From NCBI GenBank assembly GCA_937973685.1, contig CALJKJ010000029.1, forward strand, positions 8,003 to 72,002: 64,000 nt of DNA. The letters run 5' to 3'. Below, one piece after another: positions 26,050 through 34,929 of the stretch. The notes below the pieces were generated by a model. It was not told where the DNA came from, made no database searches, and was given only the letters and a program-made list of their open reading frames with translations. Each line of letters begins with the position of its first letter. Within the stretch, counting starts at the first letter, position 1. The DNA is from an uncultured Flavobacteriales bacterium. Lineage in GTDB: Bacteria > Bacteroidota > Bacteroidia > Flavobacteriales_D > Crocinitomicaceae. The translations under genes were made by a program, and so were the position numbers.

Positions 26050-27085
26050 TATCCTTATCCTTTGTTTACTACTCATTGTTGGCTGCAAAAAAGAGACAAC
26101 GAAACCTACAGCTGAAATTCCTACTTGGCTAAAATCTGGATTATTGGTGCTCAACGAAGGTATGTTTCAATTCAACAATGCTAAGTTATCATGGATGAAT
26201 AACGCTGACCAATCAGTTAATAACGACTTTTTTGAACAAAAAAACAATCGGAGTTTGGGTGACACCGGAAATGATTTGAAGCGCTATGGCGGAAAAATAT
26301 ACGTGGCAGTAAGTACTTCAAGTACAATCGAAATACTCAATGCGACTAATGGAAATTCCATCAAACAAATCAGTATGATGAATGGCAGCACTCCCAAACA
26401 GCCACGGTCTATTGCTTTTTATGGATCATCTGCTTTTGTAACATGTTACGATGGATTTGTTGATGTGTTTGACACAACAAATTTGACAATTACAATGCGC
26501 ATTCCCGTTGGTCAAAATCCAGAAGACTTAGTTGTCAGTAACAACAAACTCTATGTATCCAATTCAGGAGGTCTCAATTTCCCTAATGTTGACAGTACGG
26601 TATCGGTTATTAATTTGAATACCTTACAAGAAATCAAACGGATTACTGTTGGACCAAATCCAGGTGCTATTGTTTGTGATGCTGAAGGAGACATTTATGT
26701 GATTTCAAGAGGAAATTATGCTGCTATTCCAGCGCAACTTCATCGAATTGAGACATTCAGCGATACTAAAACCCATGATTTTACTTTTGCTATTCAATCG
26801 ATGGCAATTTTTCAAGATAAATTATTAATTAGCGAACCTAATTCAATAGTAATCAAAACCTTTAATACCTTAACTGAAAGTAATAATTTAATTAATTTCA
26901 TAACCAATGCGCCAATAACAACACTTTATGGAATGTACTTTTCAAGTATTACAAATAAAGTCTATTGTTTTGACGCAGTCAACTATAGTTCAACTGGTTA
27001 TGTTGTTCAATTTAGCGTATCAGGTAATTATGAAAAGAAATATCACGTCGGATTAAATCCTTCAAAATTGATCGTTTATGAATAA
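26039..27085 (+). CDS. Surface beta-propeller lipoprotein (BtuG-like)
   Basis: Lipoprotein of 348 residues. Its lipobox LLLIVGC puts the lipidated Cys at residue 16, followed by charged KKE. The rest is made of repeating strands with YncE-like propeller phrases (SVINLNTLQEIKRITVGPNPG, LVVSNNKLYVSNSGG). In Bacteroides, BtuG is a seven-bladed propeller surface lipoprotein that binds cobalamin tightly and caps BtuB. The same domain in the same operon position under a B12 riboswitch supports that role here. It overlaps the receptor gene by 11 bases and the next gene by 8. Confidence 0.8.
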   Translation: MKFSILILCLLLIVGCKKETTKPTAEIPTWLKSGLLVLNEGMFQFNNAKLSWMNNADQSVNNDFFEQKNNRSLGDTGNDLKRYGGKIYVAVSTSSTIEILNATNGNSIKQISMMNGSTPKQPRSIAFYGSSAFVTCYDGFVDVFDTTNLTITMRIPVGQNPEDLVVSNNKLYVSNSGGLNFPNVDSTVSVINLNTLQEIKRITVGPNPGAIVCDAEGDIYVISRGNYAAIPAQLHRIETFSDTKTHDFTFAIQSMAIFQDKLLISEPNSIVIKTFNTLTESNNLINFITNAPITTLYGMYFSSITNKVYCFDAVNYSSTGYVVQFSVSGNYEKKYHVGLNPSKLIVYE

Positions 27086-28061
27086 ACTATTAATTACTAT
27101 CTCATTGTTTTATAATGCTTTGATTTGTTTTGGTCAAAGCTTTCATTCAGCTCCTGGGACAATTGGAACGAATGCTATTTTCAAAGACAGTAGTTGTTTT
27201 GTCGCATGGGCAAACAATGCTGTTGTTCAGCGTGGTTTTTTAACAATTGCAGATACAACGTTTACAAGTAACAATTCGAACAAAGTCGATTTTGGTACTC
27301 CCCAATTCGCAACAGGTCCAGCAGAGGGTGATGGAACGTCGGTAGTTTCTTTGGGAGACGGAGGAATTGCTACACTATCCTTTCCACTTGTTATTCGCGA
27401 TGAAGCAGGTCCTGACTTTGCTGTTTTTGAAAATAGTTTTTCGGATAATTACATGGAGTTAGCACATGTTGAAGTAAGTTCAGATGGTATTCATTTTTTT
27501 CGGTTTCCTTCTGTTTCTGAGCAACCCACAGCAATTCAATTAACCAATTTCACCTATTCCGATTGCCGTATGGTCAATAATCTAGCTGGAAAATACCGAG
27601 CAGGTTACGGAACACCTTTTGATTTGTCTGATTTATCGGATAATCCCCTATTAAACAAACAAGCAATTACTCATGTGAAATTGATAGATGTTGTCGGCTC
27701 AATCGATGTGAATTATGGAACAACGGATGCAAATGGAACACTTATTAATGATGCTTTCCCTACACCTTTTGCATCTGGTGGATTTGATTTAGACGCTGTT
27801 GGAATCATTCATGGAACATTGGGTTTTTCAGAAAACCTAATTGATGTTCAATTTTTCCCAAATCCAGTTTTGGATAACTTAAATCTAATTCTTGATGGAC
27901 CCGCTTCTATTGAAGTTAAAGACTTGCAGCACAAAACGATTGCTACATTTCATCACTTAAATAGCACTATAATCAATTGTAGCGAATGGAAATCAGGATG
28001 TTATCAATTAGCAATTACCAAAGACAGCCAACTAATTTACCGTAAAATTGTAAAGCTTTAA
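27078..28061 (+). CDS. T9SS-sorted surface protein of the B12 operon
   Basis: Protein of 327 residues with a signal peptide (about 1-20, cut near CFGQS). It has a beta-rich domain (about 22-250) containing DFAVFENSFSDNYMELAHVEV followed by SSDGIHFFRFPSV, and a C-terminal T9SS sorting domain (about 255-327, VQFFPNPVLDNLNL). The central domain looks like a carbohydrate- or ligand-binding jelly roll often seen next to BtuB in marine and freshwater Bacteroidota, but I know of no proven function. Its translational overlap with the BtuG-like gene places it in the cobalamin uptake operon. It converges on the next gene with a 4-base overlap. Confidence 0.75.
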   Translation: MNKLLITISLFYNALICFGQSFHSAPGTIGTNAIFKDSSCFVAWANNAVVQRGFLTIADTTFTSNNSNKVDFGTPQFATGPAEGDGTSVVSLGDGGIATLSFPLVIRDEAGPDFAVFENSFSDNYMELAHVEVSSDGIHFFRFPSVSEQPTAIQLTNFTYSDCRMVNNLAGKYRAGYGTPFDLSDLSDNPLLNKQAITHVKLIDVVGSIDVNYGTTDANGTLINDAFPTPFASGGFDLDAVGIIHGTLGFSENLIDVQFFPNPVLDNLNLILDGPASIEVKDLQHKTIATFHHLNSTIINCSEWKSGCYQLAITKDSQLIYRKIVKL

Positions 28062-28792
28062 ACCTTTTCTACTGTAAAAGAAACTTGATAATAGTTGTTT
28101 ACAGCGATCAATGGTTTGAGATCAACATAATAGTTTTTGGTAAATTCAAGGAACGCTTTGAATTCGTGCAATGGAACATTGAATTCATCGAACATGATGA
28201 TATCCCCTTTTTTCAAAAATGGATAAATCTGTCCCAAGACAAAACAAGTAGCCGAATAAATATCGGCATCTAAGTGAATGACTTTCAGCTGATCAGACTC
28301 CAATAACGAACGGTTGATTTTCACGAAATCTTGAAACGTATCTTGGAATAATCCTGCTAAGAAAGTTGCTCGTTCATCGTTAACTTCTGGTATCGCTGAA
28401 ATCATGTCACCTTTTTTGTAAAAACCTCCCCAATCTTCGGGTAAGCCCTCAAACGTATCGAAGCCAAAAAAGCGTGAATCCGCTGCTGAATTTTTACTTA
28501 ACCACCATTTAAATGAACTTCCAGCGGCTACGCCAAATTCTAAGTATGTTACTGGTTTTTCTGATAATTGAAAGGCATCAATGACACCTTGATACAAGAA
28601 AAATCGTCTGTTGTAATCTCTTTTGAATGAATAAGCGTCTTTGTGCATGAATTTAGCGCTGTTCGTTCGCACCCATTTATTCAATTCGAACAAATAAACA
28701 AGCATTAAAAACATGTATTTAAAAGGATACACCAGGAGGATAAGCGGTGAAAAGATTAAAAAGTCTTTAATGAAACGAACGATTTTTATCAT
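28058..28792 (-). CDS. TylF/MycF-type SAM-dependent methyltransferase with N-terminal membrane segment
   Basis: About 244 residues. Residues 10-38 are hydrophobic and probably membrane-associated. The rest is a class I methyltransferase of the TylF family: YLEFGVAAGSSFKWWL near 85 (SAM-binding loop), FFGFDTFEGLPEDWGG near 112, VIHLDADIYSATCFVL near 168 and IIMFDEFN near 195, whose Asp residues bind metal in TylF-type enzymes. I chose the ATG at 28792 over a TTG at 28813. Sugar or polysaccharide O-methylation is the usual role for the family; the substrate here is unknown. Confidence 0.8.
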   Translation of the reverse strand: MIKIVRFIKDFLIFSPLILLVYPFKYMFLMLVYLFELNKWVRTNSAKFMHKDAYSFKRDYNRRFFLYQGVIDAFQLSEKPVTYLEFGVAAGSSFKWWLSKNSAADSRFFGFDTFEGLPEDWGGFYKKGDMISAIPEVNDERATFLAGLFQDTFQDFVKINRSLLESDQLKVIHLDADIYSATCFVLGQIYPFLKKGDIIMFDEFNVPLHEFKAFLEFTKNYYVDLKPLIAVNNYYQVSFTVEKV

Positions 28793-28826
28793 AATGTAGT
28801 TGTTGTAGCGCAAATTTTGGCGTCTT

Positions 28827-28834
28827 CAAAAATA
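28827..28834 (-). promoter_or_regulatory. -7 element for the TylF-like gene
   Basis: TATTTTTG on the minus strand, exact consensus, about 35 bases before the ATG at 28792. Confidence 0.45.
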
Positions 28835-28978
28835 CATTTTTTTATATCAACGCTTTTACGAATTGTGTAATTAATCCGCTTATCTATTGTAATCAACTAA
28901 AAACCAATAGAATAGAAAGTCGCTTCACCAGTCCAGTTCAAAACTCCAGACAAGAACACACATTTCCTATATTTTATG

Positions 28979-28986
28979 TAGTTTTG
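28979..28986 (+). promoter_or_regulatory. -7 element for the methyltransferase at 29003
   Basis: TAGTTTTG, exact consensus, 16 bases before the ATG. Confidence 0.45.
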
Positions 28987-29002
28987 ATACAAGAAAAAAA
29001 AG

Positions 29003-29791
29003 ATGCAAGAAAGACATACCAACAGAGAACGTTATTTTATCGAGCAAGGAATTGTTACTGAGAAATACATTATTCCATACATTGAAGCAGTTTGTCCAAT
29101 TTCACCCGAAATGGTTATCGGTGAAATTGGTTGTGGAGAAGGTGGAAATCTTCGTCCTTTCTTGGATCGCGGCCACAAAGTTATTGGCATTGATTTATCG
29201 CAATCAAAAATTGAAAACGGGATATCTTATTATGCTAAACATCCGATGAAACATAATTTGACGTTAATTGCTGAAGATATCTACGATTCAGACCCTACAT
29301 TGATTCCAAAATTTGATATCATCATCATGCGGGATACCATAGAACACATTCCAAATCAAGCAGTTTTTTTAAAACGTGTTCGTGACTTTTTAACGCCACA
29401 AGGGAAAATATTTTTTGGATTTCCACCATGGTGTATGCCATTTGGTGGACACCAACAATTGTGTAAGAATAAGTTCATGAGTGTTTTGCCTTATTATCAC
29501 TTGCTCCCACCCTTTCTTTACAAAGGCATTTTGAAACTTGCTGGTGAATCAACGGAAACAATTGAAGGGTTGATTGAAGTTCGCGATACACGAATTAGTA
29601 TCAATCGATTCAACCACATTATCAAAGCAGCTGGATTTTCGTTTGTGCGCAAAGACTTGTACCTAGTTAATCCAGGTTACGAAATCAAATTCAAATTGAA
29701 AACCCGCAAATTAACAGGCTTTCTTCACATTCCTTATTTGAGAGATTTCATGGCGACTTCGTATTATTCTGTCGTTCAAAAAGAGGATTAA
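29003..29791 (+). CDS. Class I SAM-dependent methyltransferase
   Basis: Protein of 262 residues with a Methyltransf_11/23-type fold. Motif I is IGEIGCGEGGNLRPFLDRG near 45-63, the acidic end of strand 2 is VIGIDLS near 65, and motif IV is IIIMRDTIEHIPN near 107, followed by GKIFFGFPPW. The C-terminal third carries basic and aromatic residues, as in lipid or small-molecule methyltransferases. The substrate is unknown. It is monocistronic and meets the aldehyde dehydrogenase gene tail to tail with no gap. Confidence 0.82.
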   Translation: MQERHTNRERYFIEQGIVTEKYIIPYIEAVCPISPEMVIGEIGCGEGGNLRPFLDRGHKVIGIDLSQSKIENGISYYAKHPMKHNLTLIAEDIYDSDPTLIPKFDIIIMRDTIEHIPNQAVFLKRVRDFLTPQGKIFFGFPPWCMPFGGHQQLCKNKFMSVLPYYHLLPPFLYKGILKLAGESTETIEGLIEVRDTRISINRFNHIIKAAGFSFVRKDLYLVNPGYEIKFKLKTRKLTGFLHIPYLRDFMATSYYSVVQKED

Positions 29792-31171
29792 TTAGATCAC
29801 TTTTTTTATCCATTTCAAGAGTTTGAATGGAACGTATTTAAAGCTAAAATCTATTCTTTTTGATGAAGAAACAATTGATTTATAGTGACTAAACGTTTCG
29901 AAACTTTTTTGGCCATGATAGGCTCCAATTCCGCTATTCCCCACTCCTCCAAATGGCAAATGATGATTGGCAACTTGAATCAACACATCGTTGATACAAG
30001 CGCCACCGGATGATGTTTCCTCCAATACGCGATTACCATTTTTCTGATTACCAAAATAATACAATGCTAATGGTTTTGGTCGTTTATTGATAAACTGAAT
30101 AACTTCGCCTAAATCCGTAAAAGTAAAAAGCGGTAAAATTGGACCAAATATTTCAGCTTGCATTACATTACTTTCTTCCGAAATATTGGAAATAATAGTC
30201 GGTTCAATGTATTGATCTTCGATTGAATAATTACCGCCACACTCAATTGTCCCTTCTTCCAAGTAACTTACTAAACGGGTTGTAGCTGCTTGATGTACAA
30301 TTTTTGGATAAAAGTCACTTTCTGCAGGATTTTCACTAAAAAAACTGCGAATGTGTTTTTGAAAACTTGTAACAAATTGCTCTTTCAGTGATGCATGAAT
30401 AAACAAGTAATCGGGAGCAGTACACGTTTGACCAGCATTTATCGTTTTTCCCCATGCAATGCGCTTTGCAGCAAGATCAATTTGAGCACTTTGGTCGACT
30501 ATGCATGGACTTTTACCGCCCAATTCAAGTACAACAGGTGTTAAGTTTTTTGCTGCTGCTTCCATCACAATTCTTCCCAAATAAGGACTTCCTGTGAAAA
30601 AAATCAAATCAAAGGGAATTTGAAACAAATATTGATTGGTTGCTCTTTCACCAAGCACAACAGCAATGTATTGCGGATCAAAATAACGTTGCAATAGCGT
30701 TTCAATTAATTCCGCCACTGTTGGTGTTGCAAGAGACGGTTTTACAACCGCACAATTTCCAGCTGAAATGGCTCCAATTAATGGAACAAAAATCAATTGA
30801 AAAGGGTAATTCCAAGGAGCAACAATCAACGTAACCCCCAGAGGATCAGGCTGAATGTAACTAGTCGAAGGAAAAATATAAATAGGCGTTGGTACACGTT
30901 TTTTGGCGGACCAATTTTTCAACTGTTTAATATGGTGTTCAACTTCTTGTAAAACAGGACTAAATTCAGTTAAATAGGCTTCATCACTAGATTTATTTAA
31001 ATCTTTTTTGAGTGCAGCATATATTTCTTGTTCGTTTTCAATCAACAAACGTTTTAACTGTTTTAATTGTTTTAAGCGAAAATCAATTGCTTTTGTTTGA
31101 TTCGATTGAAAAAACAAGCGGGTTTTGTTAACAATTAAATCAATTTCTGCTGCTTTGGTTTCTCTTGTCAT
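29792..31171 (-). CDS. Aldehyde dehydrogenase, class 3-like
   Basis: NAD(P)-dependent oxidation of aldehydes to acids, 459 residues, the short class 3 (ALDH3) length. The substrate and cofactor motifs PLGVTLIVAPWNYPFQLIF near 105 and FFTGSPYLGRIVMEAA near 185 are present. The general base Glu lies in LELGGKSP near 213 and the catalytic Cys in INAGQTCTAPDY near 245. The C-terminal tail (FKYVPFKLLKWIKKVI) is amphipathic and could bind membrane, as in fatty-aldehyde dehydrogenases. Fatty aldehyde oxidation is therefore the favoured role, by inference. Confidence 0.88.
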   Translation of the reverse strand: MTRETKAAEIDLIVNKTRLFFQSNQTKAIDFRLKQLKQLKRLLIENEQEIYAALKKDLNKSSDEAYLTEFSPVLQEVEHHIKQLKNWSAKKRVPTPIYIFPSTSYIQPDPLGVTLIVAPWNYPFQLIFVPLIGAISAGNCAVVKPSLATPTVAELIETLLQRYFDPQYIAVVLGERATNQYLFQIPFDLIFFTGSPYLGRIVMEAAAKNLTPVVLELGGKSPCIVDQSAQIDLAAKRIAWGKTINAGQTCTAPDYLFIHASLKEQFVTSFQKHIRSFFSENPAESDFYPKIVHQAATTRLVSYLEEGTIECGGNYSIEDQYIEPTIISNISEESNVMQAEIFGPILPLFTFTDLGEVIQFINKRPKPLALYYFGNQKNGNRVLEETSSGGACINDVLIQVANHHLPFGGVGNSGIGAYHGQKSFETFSHYKSIVSSSKRIDFSFKYVPFKLLKWIKKVI

Positions 31172-31308
31172 AGTCTTTTATTTCAATCATTTAACAAGCG
31201 GAAAAGCAACTTGTTCATTCTGTTTAAAAGCTAAAATTAAGAAAACAATTGTTGCGTATCTTATTTCATTGGAATAATCTATTTAACTTTATCAAAACAC
31301 TTCGAAAA

Positions 31309-31854
31309 ATGAAATTATCGTTTCCACTTGCCGTTCAAGATTACTTAGATTATCAATTATATACTGTCTCTCGATCTGAAAAAGCAATGCGCAAGCGTTT
31401 AATCGGTCGTTTACTTTTTCCAATCATATACTTACTCGTTGGTATCATATTCATCATCGATAAAAACTTCACGTTTGTTGCCTTCAATTTGATTTTGGCT
31501 GTTTTGTGGTATTTCTTTTATCCTATCAGCGAGCGTAAACGCTATGAAAACACTTTTCGTCGAAGTATTGAACGCGATTTAAAACCACATTTAAATCAAG
31601 TTGGTAGCATCGAATGGACAAGTAATGAAATTATTGCGCGTGAAAACGACCAAGAGGCAATCGTAAATGAAAAAGATGTTGCTGCAATTGTTGAATTACA
31701 TGCTGTCATTTTGATTCAATTGCACAACAAACACAATTTCATTCTCCCCAAACGCAAAATTGACAACCTTGCAGATGTTGTGAGCTACTTACAAGCAAAA
31801 TGTACCAAATTATCCATTCCATACATTGACCATTCTAATTGGCACTGGAAATAA
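31309..31854 (+). CDS. YcxB-like membrane protein
   Basis: About 181 residues. Two hydrophobic helices (about 32-52 and 55-72) precede a soluble C-terminal domain with the pattern ...VGSIEWTSNEIIARENDQEAIV... that resembles YcxB-like proteins. The ATG at 31309 is preferred to one 60 bases upstream, whose extra 20 residues look unlike a leader. The function is unknown. It is followed after 10 bases by the YdcF-like gene, and probably by the AlkB-like gene in one transcript. Confidence 0.6.
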   Translation: MKLSFPLAVQDYLDYQLYTVSRSEKAMRKRLIGRLLFPIIYLLVGIIFIIDKNFTFVAFNLILAVLWYFFYPISERKRYENTFRRSIERDLKPHLNQVGSIEWTSNEIIARENDQEAIVNEKDVAAIVELHAVILIQLHNKHNFILPKRKIDNLADVVSYLQAKCTKLSIPYIDHSNWHWK

Positions 31855-31864
31855 GCAACTACTC

Positions 31865-32632
31865 ATGTTTTTCATCTTATCCAAAGCATTACTTTTTCTA
31901 CTTTCTCCTTTTACATGGATGTTAATCCTAGTCATTGCTGCATTTCGATTGAAATCAGATAACTGGCGAAAAAGATGTCAAGTTGGAGCAATCGTGTGTC
32001 TACTTTTCTTTTCAAACACCTTTCTTTTCAAAGAAGTTTGTCGGTTATGGGAAATTCCCGGAATTCCAATTGAAGAAGTTGCTTCAAACAAAGTCGGAAT
32101 TCTTTTGGGCGGAATGTTTGAATACAATGGCGATTTAAAACGTTTGAGTGCGCGCAGAGGAGCCGATCGCGTTTGGCAAGCACTTTCGTTATACAAACTT
32201 GGGAAAATAGACTGCTTTTTAATCAGTGGTGACAATGGATATGTATTTGATCACAAGTTCAATGAAGCCAAACAATTACGCTTGAATTTGATTGAATTAG
32301 GGATTCCAGACAGTGTTATTTTTATTGATAGCAAGTCCAAAAACACCTATGAAAACGCTGTTCAAACAAAAGAAATTTTAGCGCAAAACAAATTGCATTC
32401 AAAAGACTTGTTATTGATAACGAGCGGGATACATATGAAACGAGCATTGGCTTGTTTTGAACACGCTAAATTAAGCTGCAAACCGTTTTCAACAGATTTA
32501 TATACTGGTCCAACCCGCTACTATACGTTTGACGATTATTTCATGCCCGATGTTTCCGTTGTGAATGATTGGCATAAATTGAACAAAGAAATAGTTGGTT
32601 ATTTGACCTATTGGCTTACTGATAAATTGTGA
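31865..32632 (+). CDS. YdcF/ElyC family (DUF218) membrane protein
   Basis: About 255 residues. Two N-terminal transmembrane helices (about 1-22 and 32-50) are followed by a DUF218 domain: VGILLGGMFEYNG near 77, DCFLISGDNGYVF near 117, SKNTYENAVQTKEIL near 158, LLLITSGIHMKRALACFEHA near 180. ElyC-like members act in cell envelope carbon-lipid metabolism, but DUF218 proteins are diverse. I start at the ATG 31865, because the frame from 31826 overlaps the previous gene and adds residues before the first helix. Confidence 0.8.
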   Translation: MFFILSKALLFLLSPFTWMLILVIAAFRLKSDNWRKRCQVGAIVCLLFFSNTFLFKEVCRLWEIPGIPIEEVASNKVGILLGGMFEYNGDLKRLSARRGADRVWQALSLYKLGKIDCFLISGDNGYVFDHKFNEAKQLRLNLIELGIPDSVIFIDSKSKNTYENAVQTKEILAQNKLHSKDLLLITSGIHMKRALACFEHAKLSCKPFSTDLYTGPTRYYTFDDYFMPDVSVVNDWHKLNKEIVGYLTYWLTDKL

Positions 32633-32635
32633 TTT

Positions 32636-33205
32636 GTGCTTATTTTACCGAACGCTGAATTATTTTTTCAATCCGATTTCATGACGGCTGGTGAATCAGA
32701 AAAACTGTACCAGCATCTAGTTGACTTCTTGCCATGGCAACAACAACAAATTAAAATCTTTGGGAAGGTAATGAACTGTCCGCGTTTGGAAGCGTTTTTT
32801 GCGACCGATGGAAAATCTTACGGGTATTCCGGAAATCAATTAATAACAAATGCTTTTACACCGGAATTATTCGCAATCAAAGAACGTGTTGAGAAAATTG
32901 CAAATACCGAATTTAATGCTGTTTTGGTCAATTATTACCGTGATGGAAACGACAGTAACGGTTGGCATGCAGACAACGAAAAAGAATTGGGGGAAAATCC
33001 AATAATTGCATCGCTTTCTTTAGGTGCAACCCGCAGATTTGACTTGAAACACAAAACGTTGGGAATAAAACAGCAGTTTCAACTTTCGGCTGGTTCGTTG
33101 CTCATCATGGCAGGTGAAACACAACATTTCTGGAAACATCAATTAGCAAAATCAACGAAAGTTGTGAATGGGAGAATCAATTTAACCTTTCGCACGATAC
33201 AATAA
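32636..33205 (+). CDS. AlkB-like 2-oxoglutarate/Fe(II) dioxygenase
   Basis: Oxidative demethylase of alkylated nucleic acid bases, 189 residues. The iron ligands are present: the H-x-D pair in WHADNEKELG near 120 and the distal His in TQHFWKHQL near 162. The 2-oxoglutarate-binding arginines lie in NGRINLTFRTI near 180, and the N-YYRDG-D...GWHAD order matches the ALKBH2/3-like branch. The start is a GTG at 32636, 3 bases after the previous stop. It probably repairs 1-methyladenine and 3-methylcytosine. Confidence 0.88.
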   Translation: MLILPNAELFFQSDFMTAGESEKLYQHLVDFLPWQQQQIKIFGKVMNCPRLEAFFATDGKSYGYSGNQLITNAFTPELFAIKERVEKIANTEFNAVLVNYYRDGNDSNGWHADNEKELGENPIIASLSLGATRRFDLKHKTLGIKQQFQLSAGSLLIMAGETQHFWKHQLAKSTKVVNGRINLTFRTIQ

Positions 33206-33233
33206 AAAAGGCTGCTCAAAATGAACAGCCTTC
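33205..33233 (-). terminator. fabI terminator
   Basis: AAGGCTG (33209-33215) pairs with CAGCCTT (33226-33232). On the minus strand a T tract follows, about 20 bases after the fabI stop. Confidence 0.7.
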
Positions 33234-33254
33234 ATGAAATATGTATCAAGGAAA

Positions 33255-34067
33255 TTATTCAATTCCCATTTTTGCCATCATTACATTACTTACTCCCGTA
33301 GTAGAATAGCCACCATCATGGAATAAGTTTTGCATTGTTACCATACGCGTTAAATCAGAGAATAACGTAATACAGTAGTTTGCACAATCTTCAGCAGAAG
33401 CATTTCCAAGTGGAGCAATTGCGTCAGCGTAGTCATAAAAATCACCAAACCCTTTGATTCCAGAACCAGCAGTTGTTTTTGTAGGCGATTGAGAAACCGT
33501 ATTGATACGAACTTTTTTGTCAACACCATAGTGGTACCCAAAACTACGTGCAATTGATTCCAACATTGCTTTGATATCCGCCATATCTGTGTAGAAAGGG
33601 TATGTACGTTGCGCTGCAGCATAACTCAATGCAACAACACTTCCCCATTCATTGATTGCGTCCATTTCTTTTGCAACTGATAACATTTTGTGCAAAGACA
33701 TGGCTGAAACGTCAATTCCTTTTTGGAAATAGTCGTAATTCAATTCAGGATAAGGAATGTTCTTACGAATATTAACACTCATACCAATTGAATGCAATAC
33801 GAAATCAATTTTACCACCTAAAACTTCTTGAGCTTGCGTGAATAAATTCTTTAAATCATCTATATTCGTTGCATCTGCAGGAATAATTTGTGAATTTGTC
33901 TTTTCAGCTAATTCATTAATTTCTCCCATACGCATTGCAATAGGTGCGTTTGTCAATACGAATGTTGCTCCGTATTCGTGTGCTTTTTCAGCCACTTTCC
34001 AAGCAATTGAATTTTGATCCAAAGCTCCGGTAATGATACCACGTTTTCCTTCTAGTAATTTTGACAT
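33255..34067 (-). CDS. fabI: Enoyl-ACP reductase (NADH)
   Basis: Last step of each fatty acid elongation round. SDR fold of 270 residues with the FabI-type cofactor loop GIITGALDQNSIAWKVAEKA at 10-29. The catalytic pair lies in YTDMADIKAMLE (Y-x6-K) near 158-165, with SPTKTTAGSGIKGFGDF near 192 as the substrate loop. This is the triclosan-target family. A complete promoter is visible (34087-34116). It is monocistronic with its own terminator. Confidence 0.93.
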   Translation of the reverse strand: MSKLLEGKRGIITGALDQNSIAWKVAEKAHEYGATFVLTNAPIAMRMGEINELAEKTNSQIIPADATNIDDLKNLFTQAQEVLGGKIDFVLHSIGMSVNIRKNIPYPELNYDYFQKGIDVSAMSLHKMLSVAKEMDAINEWGSVVALSYAAAQRTYPFYTDMADIKAMLESIARSFGYHYGVDKKVRINTVSQSPTKTTAGSGIKGFGDFYDYADAIAPLGNASAEDCANYCITLFSDLTRMVTMQNLFHDGGYSTTGVSNVMMAKMGIE

Positions 34068-34086
34068 TCTAAATAAGTTTGTATCA

Positions 34087-34116
34087 CAAATTTATGATTT
34101 TATTTGATGCAACCAA
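34087..34116 (-). promoter_or_regulatory. Promoter of fabI
   Basis: -7 element TAAATTTG (34087-34094, minus strand) with a TTG (34114-34116) 19 bases further upstream, the Bacteroidota -33/-7 arrangement. Confidence 0.6.
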
Positions 34117-34161
34117 CTTTAAAAAGTTGATAATGAATTGTTGATAACTAATAGATTGGTA

Positions 34162-34929
34162 TCAAATTGACAGCTCCAAGCCGTCATATGCAACTGCGAT
34201 GGACTCAGGTAATTCTCTTTCTATTTCATCGTGCGTTCCGAAAACGTGTGAAATATGTGTTAAATATGCTTTTTCTGGTGCGACGCGATTAATGAACGCT
34301 AACGCTTCATCTAAGTTAAAATGAGAAATGTGTGGTTCTTTACGCAATGCGTTCACAATCAAAACCTTCACCCCTCTTAACTTTTCTATTTCTTCGTTTG
34401 CAACTGTTTTCGCATCTGTGATGTAAGCAAAATCTCCAATTCGGAAACCAAACACTTTCATTTTATAATGCATCACTTGTATGGGAATAACTGTTAAGTC
34501 GTTTTTTAAAATAAACGATTCGTTATTTTTAATTCGGATAAGATTGAGTTCAGGTACTCCAGGATATTTCAATGCTGAAAAAACGTAGTGATATTCTCTC
34601 TTCAAAGCAGCATCGACATGTTCACTGCAATAAACGTCCATATCACGGTTTTCAATGTAATTGAATGCGCGAACATCATCTAAACCTGCAATGTGGTCTT
34701 TGTGTTCGTGAGTAAAAATAACGCCGCGCAATGATTTAACTTGTGCCCGTAACATTTGTTGTCGAAAATCGGGACCTGCATCAATGACATAATTTTCGCC
34801 ATTTGCAGTAATCATGATAGCGGAACGCAAGCGTTTATCTTTTGCGTTGGGGGATTGACAAACATAACAATCACATGCAATCATTGGAACACCCTGTGAC
34901 GTTCCTGTCCCAAGCACAGTGATTTTCAT
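34162..34929 (-). CDS. MBL-fold metallo-hydrolase (PhnP-like)
   Basis: Metallo-beta-lactamase fold of 255 residues. It begins KITVLGTGTSQGVPMIACDC, typical of the PhnP/phosphodiesterase branch; the metal motif THEHKDHIAGLDD near 75 is the H-x-H-x-D-H signature, and a later His (THISHVFGTH near 225) completes the site. Paired Cys at CDCYVC could bind a further zinc, as in PhnP. The substrate is probably a cyclic phosphodiester, but no phosphonate genes are nearby. It is last of a three-gene operon. Confidence 0.85.
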   Translation of the reverse strand: MKITVLGTGTSQGVPMIACDCYVCQSPNAKDKRLRSAIMITANGENYVIDAGPDFRQQMLRAQVKSLRGVIFTHEHKDHIAGLDDVRAFNYIENRDMDVYCSEHVDAALKREYHYVFSALKYPGVPELNLIRIKNNESFILKNDLTVIPIQVMHYKMKVFGFRIGDFAYITDAKTVANEEIEKLRGVKVLIVNALRKEPHISHFNLDEALAFINRVAPEKAYLTHISHVFGTHDEIERELPESIAVAYDGLELSI

